Part shown: piece after piece, positions 23,906-35,427 of the stretch
How positions within the stretch are numbered: position 1 is the stretch's first letter
How the letters are laid out: each line of letters opens with the position of its first letter
Source: Arthrinium phaeospermum
Lineage: Eukaryota; Ascomycota; Sordariomycetes; Amphisphaeriales; Apiosporaceae
DNA: 64,000 nucleotides
Direction of reading: 5' to 3'
Assembly (NCBI GenBank): GCA_006503535.1
Contig: QYRS01000003.1
Location: 2,046,001 to 2,110,000 of the forward strand
Position numbers and translations under genes: made by a program
The notes under the pieces: generated by a model
Told to the model about the DNA's origin: nothing
What the model saw: the letters and a program-made list of their open reading frames with translations, nothing else
Databases searched by the model: none

Positions 23906-24558
23906 GGTGATGGAGGATGTGTATCACAGCGATCGATAAATGGTGTCGCCGACGTTCAAATCGAGTGGCGAGAGTCGCTGTGATTGGGAGAGTGGGAGGG
24001 AAAGGTTGCCAGCTAGGGATGGTAGAATCCGAATGTACAGTAGGTACGGTAAGGCTGTCGCAGACTTTCCAAAGTCAACGTCGTCGTAGTCGCAAGGCTG
24101 AGGATGAGGGTACCTAGATGGAGGTAAGATGATGAGATAATGGACCCTTTTGACTCCAGTTCACGGTGGAAAGCGCGTTTCGTAGCGCCTAAGCTCCCTG
24201 TTAAAGCCGGTGCGAGGGTGCTTGGAGGGGCGGAAAGTACATAGTGGGGCTCTGGTTAGCATCAATTGGAGAGCTGAAAGCTCCCAGCTGGGGGAAGTTC
24301 CGGATAAACTTCGTAATTACCACATGTCAACTCAATTGAATCATCGCCAGGCAACACGCGCAAGTTCTACGGTCGCATTGAACCATCGTCACGGAGGACG
24401 CTTTACAAGCCACGCACATACAAGACCGACCACCTGGTCTTTCGAGCTTGGAAGGCCACATTCGCTTTGAGCCATCGAGGATATAAGACCGACCACCTGT
24501 CGCTCTTGAAGCAGAACCCCAAACCACCAACCAACATATCGCACCTGTCCCTCTCAAG
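23906..24558. promoter_or_regulatory. Divergent TAF13/KSH1 promoter region
   Basis: Two essential-type genes diverge from this 653-bp spacer. It holds a direct repeat of the 15-mer AAGACCGACCACCTG at 24422-24436 and 24485-24499, 60 to 137 bp before the KSH1 start codon. The first copy is also a partial palindrome (AAGACC...GGTCTT). Confidence 0.6.
24422..24499 (+). repeat. Duplicated 15-bp promoter element upstream of KSH1
   Basis: The exact 15-mer AAGACCGACCACCTG occurs at 24422-24436 and again at 24485-24499, 63 bp apart. Both copies are preceded by AT-rich bases (ACATAC, GATAT). Position just upstream of the start suggests a transcription-factor site (inference). Confidence 0.7.
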
Positions 24559-25061
24559 ATGGTAAGCGCAAATCGCCCTCTGAGCTTTCGTTGGTTCCAT
24601 ATGATACCTTTGCTAACGATATCCCCTTCCAGTCTGCTCTGTTCAACTTCCAGTCGCTCCTGCTGGTGATCATCCTCACGATCTGCACGAGCACCTACGT
24701 GCATGGAATCTTCCCGACGTTCATGAACAACCGCAAGCAAGGGTAAGCAGTGCCCCCCAGGAGGAGTGGAATAAGGACGGTCATAGCGAACCCCAAGCCG
24801 CGATGGGATCCATGACTCCCATTCAACACTACAGCAGAACGGATTGCTAACTGGATGCACCCTTTTGCGCAATACTACAGGTTCATGGGCATCTTCTGGA
24901 AAGCCGCGAGGATAGGGGAGCGATTAAGCCCTTACGTCAGCATATGCTGCCTCGCCATGGCCGTACGTATCGCAGTCGACTGATTATTGATTTGACGCGG
25001 TCGTTGCCTTCCATCCGGTTACTAACTTACAGAAAAGGTCTGGATCATGATTGGCAATTAG
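24559..25061 (+). CDS. KSH1: Kish / KSH1 (TMEM167 family), early secretory pathway protein
   Basis: Four exons, join(24559..24561, 24633..24742, 24881..24962, 25038..25061), 72 aa, exactly the length of human TMEM167A. The first coding exon holds only the ATG, followed at once by GTAAGC. Introns are 71, 138 and 75 bp; TGCTAAC (before 24632) and GCTAACT (before 24880) branch sites are clear. The protein begins [18 protein letters not shown] (signal-like first membrane segment) and carries the family core [21 protein letters not shown], ending in a hydrophobic tail MAVWIMIGN. I chose the AAAAG acceptor at 25037 over the TTACAG five bases earlier because only it keeps the hydrophobic end. Kish proteins are small Golgi/ER membrane proteins needed for secretion; yeast KSH1 is essential. 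No single frame shows this gene. Confidence 0.93.
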
Positions 25062-25192
25062 GCAAGACGGCGCATCTTGATTTGCTTGGTCTGGAAGTAG
25101 CGGGTTATTGCATATTATAGGAACGGAGTTCACGGTTGACTTGTCCACGAATTTAATATTACTACCGTATACAGTCCGTTTATTCGCCTGAT

Positions 25193-25441
25193 GTAACCGG
25201 CTGTAGGTGGGATGCTAATCAAGGTATGTAGATAGGTGCTACCATTGGGCAAACTGTGGTTTATTCCAGTCGTCGCTTGCCGGAGCAAGTGGCATAATAC
25301 CTGCATAATCAAGGCATACAACTGTTGCCAGTAGGTAAAATAGTTTATTCCAGCGGTTAGTTACCGGAGGAAGTGGGATAATCAGTAAGGTATTTAGGTG
25401 TTGCTAATGGGTAAAGTATTGATGGTTATTCCAGTGGTCAC
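25193..25441 (+). repeat. Three-unit degenerate tandem repeat, about 83 bp
   Basis: Units begin around the CCGG at 25197, 25280 and 25364, giving periods of 83 and 84 bp. Shared landmarks in the same order are CCGG(A)G.AAGTGG.ATAAT, AATCAAGG.AT or close forms, GTTGC.A.TGGGTAAA and TTATTCCAG. A fragment of a further unit may follow at about 25444. No open frame runs through all units. Confidence 0.75.
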
Positions 25442-26097
25442 TTTCGGCGCATTAACATCCTCGTCGGAATGCACACAGCCATGCAAATACAAAAGTCGGG
25501 CTTGCAAGTAAGGGGCTGTCACGTATCTATCTAAAGTTGGTGGTGGTCCAAGGGGTCAGAAGGAATTCTAATGCACGCAGCCTCAAGCAACAGCCTCGTA
25601 CTTGGCTAACCTAACACCCAGGGGGTGCATGCTCGAGTCGACGTGCGGATGTGTTGATGGAATTCCGGTGGCCTCCTTGGGAAGGGAGGGTTGGGCTGCG
25701 GCCGCCGAGGCTGACACAGATGCGGCTCGGCTGCGTCAATGATGACTACCTACAGAACCTAATGAGTTGTGCTGGGTATGCATGATCATTCATGATATGA
25801 TATGTATATGTAGCTTATAGAAAGGCTGCGTCACGTTTTAGCTACATTGTCGCCCGCCCTAACCTACGTGGACAGCACAACACATTATGCACCCAGGAAC
25901 GGTCTGCCGCACCATGGAGTCCTTACCTACATGCTAAGCATCGCCTAGATTAAATGTTTCCTTTTGGGCCATGGCGGTGCAATACAGTTATCGGATTGTG
26001 TCTGATGCAAAGCCCGCCTTGGGGGCGTTCGTTTTTTGCTCCATCTCTTCGCTCATTGGCGTGTCGGGCTGACTGCCACTCGGCCCCGGATAGGATG

Positions 26098-26124
26098 ATG
26101 ATGGTGGTGGTAGTGGTGGTGGCT
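26098..26124 (+). repeat. GGT-rich trinucleotide tract
   Basis: Imperfect (GGT/GAT)n simple repeat in the gene-poor region. Confidence 0.6.
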
Positions 26125-29100
26125 GCCGCCTTCAATAGACAGCGAACGCCGCCGGACACTATTAGACGTTTGATAGAGAGTAGTGAGGCGTCCTCATCAA
26201 TGTCGTAAGACTCTCCACGAGCTCGGCATCCGTGTGTAATTGTTAGTCGTTTGCCAATTGCTCAAAATACGACCTGGAGGTCCGTCAGTCGGTCCACTAT
26301 GGCAGGAGCTATTCGTTGAGCTCTGTCGTGCGAACAGAGGCGCCGCAACATGACCAGAGCGCCCATCGCATCGCGAACTTGGCCTGTTCTCTCCTCGCGT
26401 AGTTGGTTGATGCAAGCCAGTAGTTTCGTTTCCCCTTGGTACCTAGACCGACAAATGCGTTCCCGAGTCCAACATGAAGCTAGTTCGGACGCTGACTTGA
26501 TAGATCCGGTCCCTAGCTAGAGGATCTATTTCCGGTGGACTATTGCATTCTTTGTTGGGGGAAGTCGGGGCCAGAAGCTTGGGGTCGCGTCGCACTTGAT
26601 CCGCAAACACATGCTAACTGGAGTATAGCACCGCCGATGGATCAGGGCCATTTAGTATGACATGGCTCCTTCCCCTAGTGCGTTTGGAATGCTTCGTAGC
26701 GGCCGTTGCCCCCCTGTCCAGTACTGTCTACTCCGTACACCACACCCAGACGGAGATTGTCCGAATCGCACGGTCCAGGGAGAGCGACTCTTTCGCACAG
26801 GCGACCCCGATCAGCCCGAGATCCCGCCTTGTTCTTCATGCGCAGTTACCGCGCCCTCACTGGGCCGGCGCATCTTCATATATCTGATGACTAAATCTCA
26901 GCAGTAGTGGTGCCGGGAGGGGTAAGAGGCAGGTGGCCAGCCAGCCCTGGAAGGTTTCAAAACATTGGTGGGTTTGGCGCATGCTCTTTTTCCAAGGTTA
27001 GGTATAGTACCAGAAAGCGGGAGTGCTTGGGACACATTTGATGCCGGTATTGCCTGGCCCTCCGGCAGCAGCCTCGCGCTTGCCTACGTATGTAGTAAAG
27101 CTGCTAAGGCTTGTAGTACGATTGGCCGGCTGCAAAAACGTTTGCGAGGTTGCGGAGGGAGGGGGCCTGGCATCCATCCCTACGAGGCGAACTGTTACCC
27201 AGCTTTGGGAATGGATATCGCGAAGCGAATCCTGGGCCGTCAGGTCCAAGTTGAAACGCGGCAAGAGCCCAGCAAGAATGGGTATCCGACCTTGCAGTTG
27301 GTACCACCAAGCAGGGTGGTAGGGCATACATATACGCACTATGAGTATGTTGTGCCTGGCATGCATACGAGCCCAAGGGCAACGTGAATGGTGTCTTGTC
27401 CAGACTGACTGATCAGAAAATAAGGTATTGCAAATGCTGTGACAGTGTGCTCCGTTAGGTCTCCCGTACGTGCATGCCGTCGTAGCTAGTGAGCGGCTGC
27501 CGGCAGCAAGCCCGGGAGTTTTCAGCGATTTTTAGACGAGGCAGCGCTCTTCAGGTTCAGGCCCATCACCTCGCTCTGGTCCGTGGACGGGCGGCTTGTG
27601 ACAAGGCCAAGATGGGGTTGACGATATTCGCGATGATGGTATCAATATAGCATAGTACGAAAGAGCATCAGGCGTGGGGCGGAAGGCGGTCTGTCTTTTT
27701 GTCTGGTCTGATAAGCTCAAACGTGCCGCACCGCAACATGCAGGTGATATGTAAGTGGATGATATATCGGTGTAACCAGCGGGCTAGGCATAGGGTCCAC
27801 GACTCGTGAATGGAGAGAATCCACGCTTCACCTAGTCTCTTGGCGTGTGCGGGCAGTTTCTGGATGACTGGAGGTTGATGGCGATGGCAACTCACAATCG
27901 CCGCGCGCCCACCGCACATCTGCACCAAGCCGGTCCGATATGATATGCATGTGTCACTAATTGTGTCGCTGATGGATGAAGCGCACAAAAAAATGGGAGG
28001 GAGCGAGGCAGGCTACATACGCGCAGCAGGTTTGACGGAGCACGGCTGAAAGAGGATAGGAGGGTATTACCAGCGACTTGTTCGACGTTCCAGAAAGTAT
28101 GGAGACCCTATTGGATCTCCAGATACCTGGCTTGTGTCTTACTTACTTAGTAACCCGTGGCAGGTATATCGCCTACTCTGGGGGTAATTGTGGTTGCAAC
28201 TTGAGTCCCGTTTGGCCGTTTGCGCTAGGTGGCCGCCGCGACAGTTGCAGCGATGTCCCATGTTGTTGCTCCTCCAGCGTTGCGATGGCCGTAACTTCAA
28301 ACCCAGCGTGCCCAGACAGGGTGGCTATCTCCGACCCGCCAGAGGATGGACAGAGAGCAGGAAAAAAAAAGATCAACCAGGTGACACATTGTCCGTGGTG
28401 CCACCGCTACTACTGTTGTTGTTCTGTATTGTTGTTGTTGTTACGGTTGCTATTGCTGTGATTGTTTTTGGTAATGCACGCATGCATATAGTTGTGTGTT
28501 AGTTAAATAACTGTGTCAACTCTATCCACGGGTCCAGAGTCGCTGGATCTGGTTTCGGGTAGAGACTCGTGCGAGAGGGAGAGTAGGTAGGTATGCAGAG
28601 CTAGAGCACTAGAGCAGAGAAACAAGAAAACGACGCTGACTAGGGTGGTTGGCAAGCAATACGAATAGTAATATAATATATCGACGAGAGTGTGGTTTTG
28701 GTAGGCGCTATCCCGCCTTGCGCATTTTCAGCGAAGATTCCCAGGGGGCGGTTGGCGGGCGTGGATGGCGCGGGTACCTTTTTTTTGCGTTTGCGGGTCG
28801 CCCGCCTCATGTTGGCCATGCGGAACAGGCACAAGGGTGTGGCCACCGTTTAATTGGCATTCGCGAAGCCCGATCGAGCCGTACGTTATGGTAAGACCAA
28901 TACCATGTTGCCATGCCACTGGGCAGAGGGGTGGGTGAAGACTTCCAAACCCACCTAAGACGGAGGCAGCGAGGAAGGGCATGCGGGATCGGCACGCATA
29001 CAGCCATGGTTTCTGATGGTTGCGTTGAGCGTCTTCCTCTCAAACGTGCCCTGACTCATGGAACGGGCCCTGCTGACTGGAGCGCGACCGCCGACCAGCC

Positions 29101-29489
29101 ATGGCCTGCCCACAGCATTGATTCTGACAATGGTAATCAGATCGTCGGGTTCGAAAAACTCGACAGCGACAGAGGGCGAGAAACAGAAGCACGGTGAGAA
29201 AGAAGCAGAAAGCCACAAGGTGGTGCATGCGTTCGGGAGAGATGTATCTGCCCCGAGGTAAGGCGTCGTCCTAGGTATGTATGTAGCTGGCAGCTAGCAC
29301 CTCACCACTCACCCAGGTGTGACGAGTGTCCGGCTACCGGCCTGGCCTTGGGCGTTGCAACCTCGGAGGACGGATTTGGGGGCCTCGTCCTCGTCCCCGT
29401 GTTTGATAGTAAGGTAACTCTCGCTTGCGTCCAGAAGCGTCGTCAGTGGTGTGCCAACTTCGTCAGACCTTGGGAATGCGGATGAGAGG

Positions 29490-29511
29490 GAGCGAGCGAG
29501 CGAGCGAGCGT
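29490..29511 (+). repeat. (GAGC)n microsatellite
   Basis: About five consecutive GAGC units, flanked by GAGAGGGA and GTATCG. Confidence 0.7.
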
Positions 29512-32031
29512 ATCGCCCTGGCCGCCTTTAGCCATTCGGATGATGGAATGGGCTGCAAGCACCGCCCTCGATAGGTAAACATTATGTTTTATTGACTTCA
29601 AGTTGTTGTTGTCGAAGTCTGATCGGCATGCAGCCAAATCACACATACACACAACAGCAGAGTTATCAGACAGACATACCTGCCTATACTTATTTATTTA
29701 TGCTTGGGAGCGCACCCACACCTGCTGCGGTGTAAGTGTTGCGCGGCTAGCCATTTAGAATATTGTGACGCGCCGATGAGTCCGGGAGCATCTGACTGAT
29801 GGCGCTACTCAGGGAGGTTATATACCTACATACATACCTCAATATCTACCTGGTTCGCTCGTTCGTTCTCACATATCAATCGAATACTGCAAGTGCGCAT
29901 ACCAACGCATAAACATCCCGTGCATCCGCATAAATTGAGCCACGACATCCTTTGGCATGAGGATTACTACATGCTGCTCACGGTGAACGCTACTGGCTGC
30001 AGCGCCCATACGCACAAGCAGCAGGAAAGAGAGAGAGAGCGCGCATTACTGGAAAGGCCCGTGGATCGGCGATGCCTCGTCTCTCGTGATGCTGATGCCG
30101 CAGAGCTGCATATAGAGTGTCATTATTAGCTGACTGCGAGTCGCAGATTGGACTGCGCTTTCAGCTCCGTTTTATGCAGGGTCTTTCCGGCTCCAATTAA
30201 TCAATGTTGGTTTTGGGTCCGTTTTTATAGTAGACCCGGGCTTCCAAAGGTTGGCTCGGGGGCCCTGCTGACCTGACCTGACTGACTGAAATGCACCACT
30301 GATCCATCCCTAACCCACGGAGGGTACGACGAGGGTGGCCATGGCATGGCAGCAGTTGCAGCCATTGAGGAATTTCATCTTTTCCCAACCAGCCAGCTCA
30401 TCCTTGCATCCAGACCCATAGCGTTGGGAATGCGAAGGAGCGAATCCCATCTTGCGTCCAGGATCCGGACCAAACAGGCGGTTGCGTGCGTATATCGTTG
30501 ACAGGAACGTGTGTGTGGAAGTTATGTTATGTAAGTAAGGTGATGAGCCCCCCGTGAACGATTCCTGGCGGATCTCTTTTATCCCACCTCTCCTTCCGTG
30601 CCGCCGGCCTGAGCTGGCTGCCTCCTCTGCCTCCTCTGCGCGGCGAAGCGAAGCGACTTCTTGGGTGTGCACCGCACCACGCAAGGATTGATATGGTTAC
30701 GACTTGCGGTATGTATGCGCCATGCAGGAAAGCGAGGCCAAAATGGTCGAGCCAGGGGGGGCCACCGCTTCAGACCTTCGTTTGATTCTCCGATCCATGC
30801 CCCTCCCCAAACCGATCCACAGTTTTGTTCTTTTGCCCTTCTGGCGTTGAAAACGAAGGTCCAACTCTTGCAGGGGCCAAACGCCACAATCCACTCGTGC
30901 TAATTAAAGACGGGCTGGGTACCTGGCGAGCGAGCTGGAATTGGAAGTCAGGTCAGCACATTAAAAAATAGAGCAGGGTCGGGGGTCGGGGGTGGCTAGT
31001 CCCAGTCCCCCTCCAAACAGCCAAGGTCACTGTTATCAATCTTGAACCGGGTGGACGGGTACATACAGGCCTCATGACAGCGACGGGCATCCAGAGGAGG
31101 CCAATTGCGTCTTCGGGGAGGGGAGCGTGAGTGCGGAATACTTGAAATATCTGCTTCCCGCCCGCTTCCTTGGACGTAAGAGGCATGCATGTGTGGATTG
31201 AAGGGAGCGAGAATGCGACCTAATAGCATCACCACCCATGCATGCCGCACAATGTTTTACGGTAATCATAGGTAGACATGTGCGTAGGTACATGATGTAG
31301 TCACACATACCCAGATATGTACCGGGCCACCCAATAATATCATCATACCTAATAAGTCAGCTAGTAATGGTGGTCCCTTGGACGAGGTTACATACTGCAG
31401 TCTTGCACTATGTATTGTATATTGGCTGCTGGTCTTGGTCACCGCTGATCGCCTAGCAGTAGTCCTCCTCGCCCTGTGCCAATTTTTGACCGACAAGAAG
31501 GACTAGCAGACGCCTGCAGATGGGACGGGCCTGGTTGATGAGTCGCGACTCGCTATTCGAAAGAGCAAGAGGCAAGAGAGAAAAAAAAGAGATGCCCACT
31601 CACATTCGCCCACGCCGCTCTTCGCTACTATGTATCGTCTCAAGTTCTTTAACGTGGCGATGGAACTGGACCCCGAGCCCCCCCAGTACCTGATGTAGGC
31701 GCTGCGCTCAAGTGTGTCAAGGTGCCCGCCCGCCTCGCTCGCTAGATCTCAGCTTAGGCTAGGTACGGGGCCACTGGCAATGGGTATCATTCATCCGCGC
31801 AAAAAAATAAAGACAAGACGGAGGGGTGCTCTTTTTTTTCTTTCTCTAACCGGGGATCTGCTCGGTCGCGTAGCAAGTGTACATGCTACTGCTACCTCAG
31901 TACCACGTTCCAAGCGTTTTTGGGGCCATCCATCATTGACGGGCGGGAGCAAAAGCTACCTGACTTTTTAGGACTGGGCGAGGGAAGATGTTATCCTCAT
32001 CCATGTATGCTGGCTGCTGCACTATAATTGT

Positions 32032-32100
32032 ACACACACACACACACACACTACCTGATGGTGCAGGCACAGGCACAGGCACGCACGCACACACACACCA
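32032..32100 (+). repeat. (CA)n microsatellite and CA/GGCA-rich tract
   Basis: A pure CA run of about ten units at 32032-32051 is followed by GGCACAGGCACAGGCACGCACGCACACACAC at 32064-32098 in mixed units. Low complexity, no gene. Confidence 0.8.
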
Positions 32101-32145
32101 ACACCCCCAGACCCAGTCCCGGTCTTGAGTTCCAGTAGGCCAGAT

Positions 32146-32212
32146 CCCAGACTCCTAGCTAGGTAGACTCCTGGGCTCCTAGCTTCCTAGACTCCCAGAC
32201 TCCCTAGGCCCC
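32146..32212 (+). repeat. Degenerate TAGACTCCT-type short tandem repeat
   Basis: Variants of AGACTCCTAGCT and TAGACTCC recur five to six times in succession (CCAGACTCCTAGC, GTAGACTCCTGGG, CTCCTAGC, CTAGACTCCCAG, ACTCCCTAGG). Confidence 0.65.
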
Positions 32213-33420
32213 AAGCCACGACCGGCATGGCAATGGGTGAGGTGTGGGTGCAAAGGCGCATTGAAGTCTCAATGCTTCATATTTCCTCATTTCCCACCCC
32301 AATACAATGCCCACACCCCTTAAACAAGCCCGTGGGTACCGTATGTACGTTCTAATTTGCCTTTTTGGGGCCCTGTTTGATTTGCTTCTTTAGGAACCGA
32401 GACTGCCACTTGCGACTTCTTTCTGTTGCTCTTTTTTTTCTTCTATTTTCTCTCCTTTGCGATCAAGAAGTTGTTGACTACTGTTGTTGTTGCTGCTGTA
32501 CATACGTTGATACCTACTTCAATCATTACAATCTCCTTTTATCTCCGTTCCATAACATTGGGAGCCGCCCCTCCCTCCCTGCCTCTCCCCCCAAAAACCA
32601 CACACCTACCTGCTACTACTTTTAGCAGCGGTGAAAAACGACCTGGCTTTTTAAACAGCTGCCCTGCACTGCCGCCGAGTATACGCTTGCTCTCCTCCCT
32701 TGCCGTTGTTGTGCAAGAGAGCTGTCTGTCTTCCCTTTGTTGTTGGCCGTTCCCAGCTATATACACTGGCTACCGACACTCTTTTCTGGCGATAAAAGGC
32801 ATTCCTTGTCTTGCTTGTCTAAGTCGTTCCTTCAAGGATTCTTTCCTGCAAGCAACCAGCCGCATCAGCTGTCAGTTGGTTTGCACCTCGCTCTCAACCT
32901 TCACTCAAACCGACGTATTTGACCGGATCGGTTGCATGTGTAAGTAATTCGTAACGCCCCAACACAGCATTGCAACAAACCCAGGCGGCTTCCCGTTTCG
33001 TTCCCGCATTAGACAAACTGCCACTGCGTCTTCCGTCCTCACTGCGCGAAGCTGCTGCTACGAATCGCTACGGATCACAAGGGAACGACACCGGCCTGTA
33101 CCACATCTGCAAATACCCGAACTTTTTTTTTCTTGTTCACGAGACTCTCTGTAGAACTTTACTGCCTTGACTTGCTCGTTTGCCCTTTGTCGGTATAGAA
33201 CCTGTAGCTAACCCGCCATCGTTGGCTTAACAGCCACTCTCCTTTTTTGACCCTCGACCATTTCCACTTACACGCCAGTCTTGGCAACTTCCGGCCACAA
33301 TCGGGTACACTGTACAACACAATAATCCTGAGAAACCCCAGCCAGCCCAGATCTCGATTTCAGGAAGGGTGGGATTAATTCGTTGACGGAAGTGGGAAGG
33401 AGAACAAACCAGAAAGAAAA

Positions 33421-35427
33421 ATGGGCGACCAAGGCATTGACAGTGGTATGGAGAGGAATCGACGACTTTCAGAACCCAGCCAAAACGCACACGACGATCA
33501 GATACAACAGCAGAAGGGGGCACCGGAGACACCCAGCACAGAGACGGAAGAGCCGGCTCAATTCGCACAGAACGATCACCCTCGCCGAATGGGGGGACCG
33601 AACGGGGGTTTATCGCGGAATCCGTCCACCGGGTCCAACACATCCGAGAACTTACAGAGCAGGCTCCCGAGAACTGAGCCTCGTAAACCCCAGAGAAGCC
33701 CGGCAGGACCGCCAGCCGCATCACAGAGAATCGAGCCGCCCGTGACCAAAACAACCCTCAGCGAGCTCGACGTCAACAAGATCATCCATAACCCCAAACT
33801 CCGCCACGATATTAACTTTGACCCCGAGCTGCACTTCCGACCCAACCTGGACGGCGAGAAGGGCCGGAGAAAGCAGGTCAAGGCAGATCAGTTCTGGACG
33901 AGCCTGCGGGACCAGCTGCAACAGTTCGTGGCAGACCCTGTGTCGTTCCAGCAGCGTTATGGCCAGGGCCAAGGCTGGTGCCTCCCGGTGTTGTTGAAGG
34001 CGGTGAAGGAAATCATCCAGACCCTAGTCCCGTCTCGTGATCGGGTGTATCTGGACGAGGGACTCAATGTGGATTTAATCATGCAGCAGTTCCACAGAGG
34101 CATTGCCGATCTGGAAAAGCTGGCTTCGTGGCTCTCTGGTGTGCTCAAGTCTCACTGCGCTCCTATGAGGGACGAATGGGTGGATGAGATGTACAACCAG
34201 CTGACCAACGGCAACCGGACCAATGACATGGAGGAGCTTGTGCAAGGAATGCGGAGTCTCCTGAGTGTGCTGGAAGCAATGAAGTTGGATGTTGCCAACC
34301 ACCAGATCCGCTGCCTCCGACCCATCCTGATCGAGGACACGGTCAAGTTTGAGAAGCGCTTTTTCTACAAGAAGATCCAGGGCGGCAAGCTGGACCCTCA
34401 GATAGCGCAGCATTGGTATGCTGTCGCCTGTCATGAGCTTCTACCGGGACAAGAATCCAAGGCTGCTTTCGGCGAGATGGCTGTCTTCTTCGAAGCATTG
34501 TCCAAACTCATCCTGCCTTCCAACATGGAGCAGCTCCCCAACACATTCCTGTTCGATGAGGAGCGGATGTTCAAACTCCGCGCCGATATGCTTGACCACA
34601 TCAACCTGGAGATTTGCATGCGCCTTTACGAGGAGTTAGAGAGAAAGTACCGGAACCACGGTGCCATTTCTACCATCCCCACACCGTTCCTGGCCACGCC
34701 CTTGACAGATGCATCGGGCTTCATCTCCTCTAGCAGCAGCGACGACGATGCGTCTAGTTTCAACTTCAACACACCCCCTACCTCTAGACCCTCGAGCCTG
34801 GTCTTCTCTTCAGCCGGATCGGCCAGCTCTTCCCCTCGCTCGTCTATGGTCTTACCCGCAAATTCGCTTGCCGCGGCTGCCGACGCGCGGACAAAGTCCA
34901 AAAACTTGCACAGCTCCTTGGTGGCCTTGTTACAGACATCACCTACCAGCTCGAGGCCCGCCCACAAGTGGAAGGCTATGAAGGACTCCCTAGCGCTCCA
35001 GATATTCCGCTTCACCGACGCCCCATCCGACGTGTTATTGCAGTTTGAAGACGAACTTGAGCGACATCTATGCGAGCCTGACTCCCAGCTGTTCCAAGAG
35101 GTCGAGCGTCATTTCCAGGACAAGTTACTCGCCGAGCTTCAGCAGCGTGTGCGGGATCTGAAGCCCCTGACGGGTGTCGGCTTATTCTCGGTAGCCACTG
35201 GAGGGCGTATCAACGGATCCGGCCGAGCCTGGGAGGGGTCGCGAGACCATTCCATGGATCGCGATGCCAGTGAGAGCACGACAAGGGAAGCCCGCGAAGA
35301 AGGTGGCATCGAGGATATGGCGACCCGGTTGACACATCTCGGCCTCCTCCACTGGCGGGTATGGTCGTCGCTCGTTTACGACGGCGACTACGTCGACACG
35401 GAGATGGCCGACTCCGTACCGCAATAG
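33421..35427 (+). CDS. SOK1: T-complex protein 11 (Tcp11) family, SOK1-like cAMP-signalling protein
   Basis: 668 aa, single exon from an ATG at 33421. The N-terminal 110 residues are polar and disordered. The Tcp11 domain begins near NKIIHNPKLRHDINFDPELHFRPN (read in parts) and runs to the C-terminus. It has the conserved block ADQFWTSLRDQLQQFVADP, then LPVLLKAVKEIIQTLVPSRD, WLSGVLKSHCAPMRDEWVDEM in pieces, and HQIRCLRPILIEDTVKFEKRFF. A Ser-rich insertion at about 435-495 (SSSSDDDASSF, SSPRSS) interrupts the domain and may be a phosphorylation hub (inference). The end (LTHLGLLHWRVWSSLVYDGDY) is typical. Yeast Sok1 suppresses loss of protein kinase A, and fungal members are annotated in cAMP signalling; the biochemical activity is unknown. 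Flanked by long gene-free spacers with a pyrimidine-rich leader, as in regulated genes. Confidence 0.88.
   Translation: MGDQGIDSGMERNRRLSEPSQNAHDDQIQQQKGAPETPSTETEEPAQFAQNDHPRRMGGPNGGLSRNPSTGSNTSENLQSRLPRTEPRKPQRSPAGPPAASQRIEPPVTKTTLSELDVNKIIHNPKLRHDINFDPELHFRPNLDGEKGRRKQVKADQFWTSLRDQLQQFVADPVSFQQRYGQGQGWCLPVLLKAVKEIIQTLVPSRDRVYLDEGLNVDLIMQQFHRGIADLEKLASWLSGVLKSHCAPMRDEWVDEMYNQLTNGNRTNDMEELVQGMRSLLSVLEAMKLDVANHQIRCLRPILIEDTVKFEKRFFYKKIQGGKLDPQIAQHWYAVACHELLPGQESKAAFGEMAVFFEALSKLILPSNMEQLPNTFLFDEERMFKLRADMLDHINLEICMRLYEELERKYRNHGAISTIPTPFLATPLTDASGFISSSSSDDDASSFNFNTPPTSRPSSLVFSSAGSASSSPRSSMVLPANSLAAAADARTKSKNLHSSLVALLQTSPTSSRPAHKWKAMKDSLALQIFRFTDAPSDVLLQFEDELERHLCEPDSQLFQEVERHFQDKLLAELQQRVRDLKPLTGVGLFSVATGGRINGSGRAWEGSRDHSMDRDASESTTREAREEGGIEDMATRLTHLGLLHWRVWSSLVYDGDYVDTEMADSVPQ

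Larger units (their letters stand above)
25062..33420. other. 8.4-kb gene-poor region
   Basis: I find no gene that can be supported by composition, motifs or splice structure. It contains a degenerate tandem repeat just after KSH1 (25193-25441), simple repeats (26098-26124, 29490-29511, 32032-32100, 32146-32212) and several stretches open in two or three frames at once, which argues against selection on any one. The last kilobase is pyrimidine-rich and is probably promoter and leader of the SOK1-like gene. Non-coding RNA cannot be excluded. Confidence 0.5.

Noticed and set aside
25033..25050. KSH1 ending KRSGS through the TTACAG acceptor
   Set aside because: It destroys the hydrophobic C-terminus conserved in TMEM167 proteins; kept only as possible alternative splicing.
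26662..27387. Open frames of 81-140 codons in the gene desert
   Set aside because: Overlapping alternatives in several frames, no homology-like motif and no splice support.
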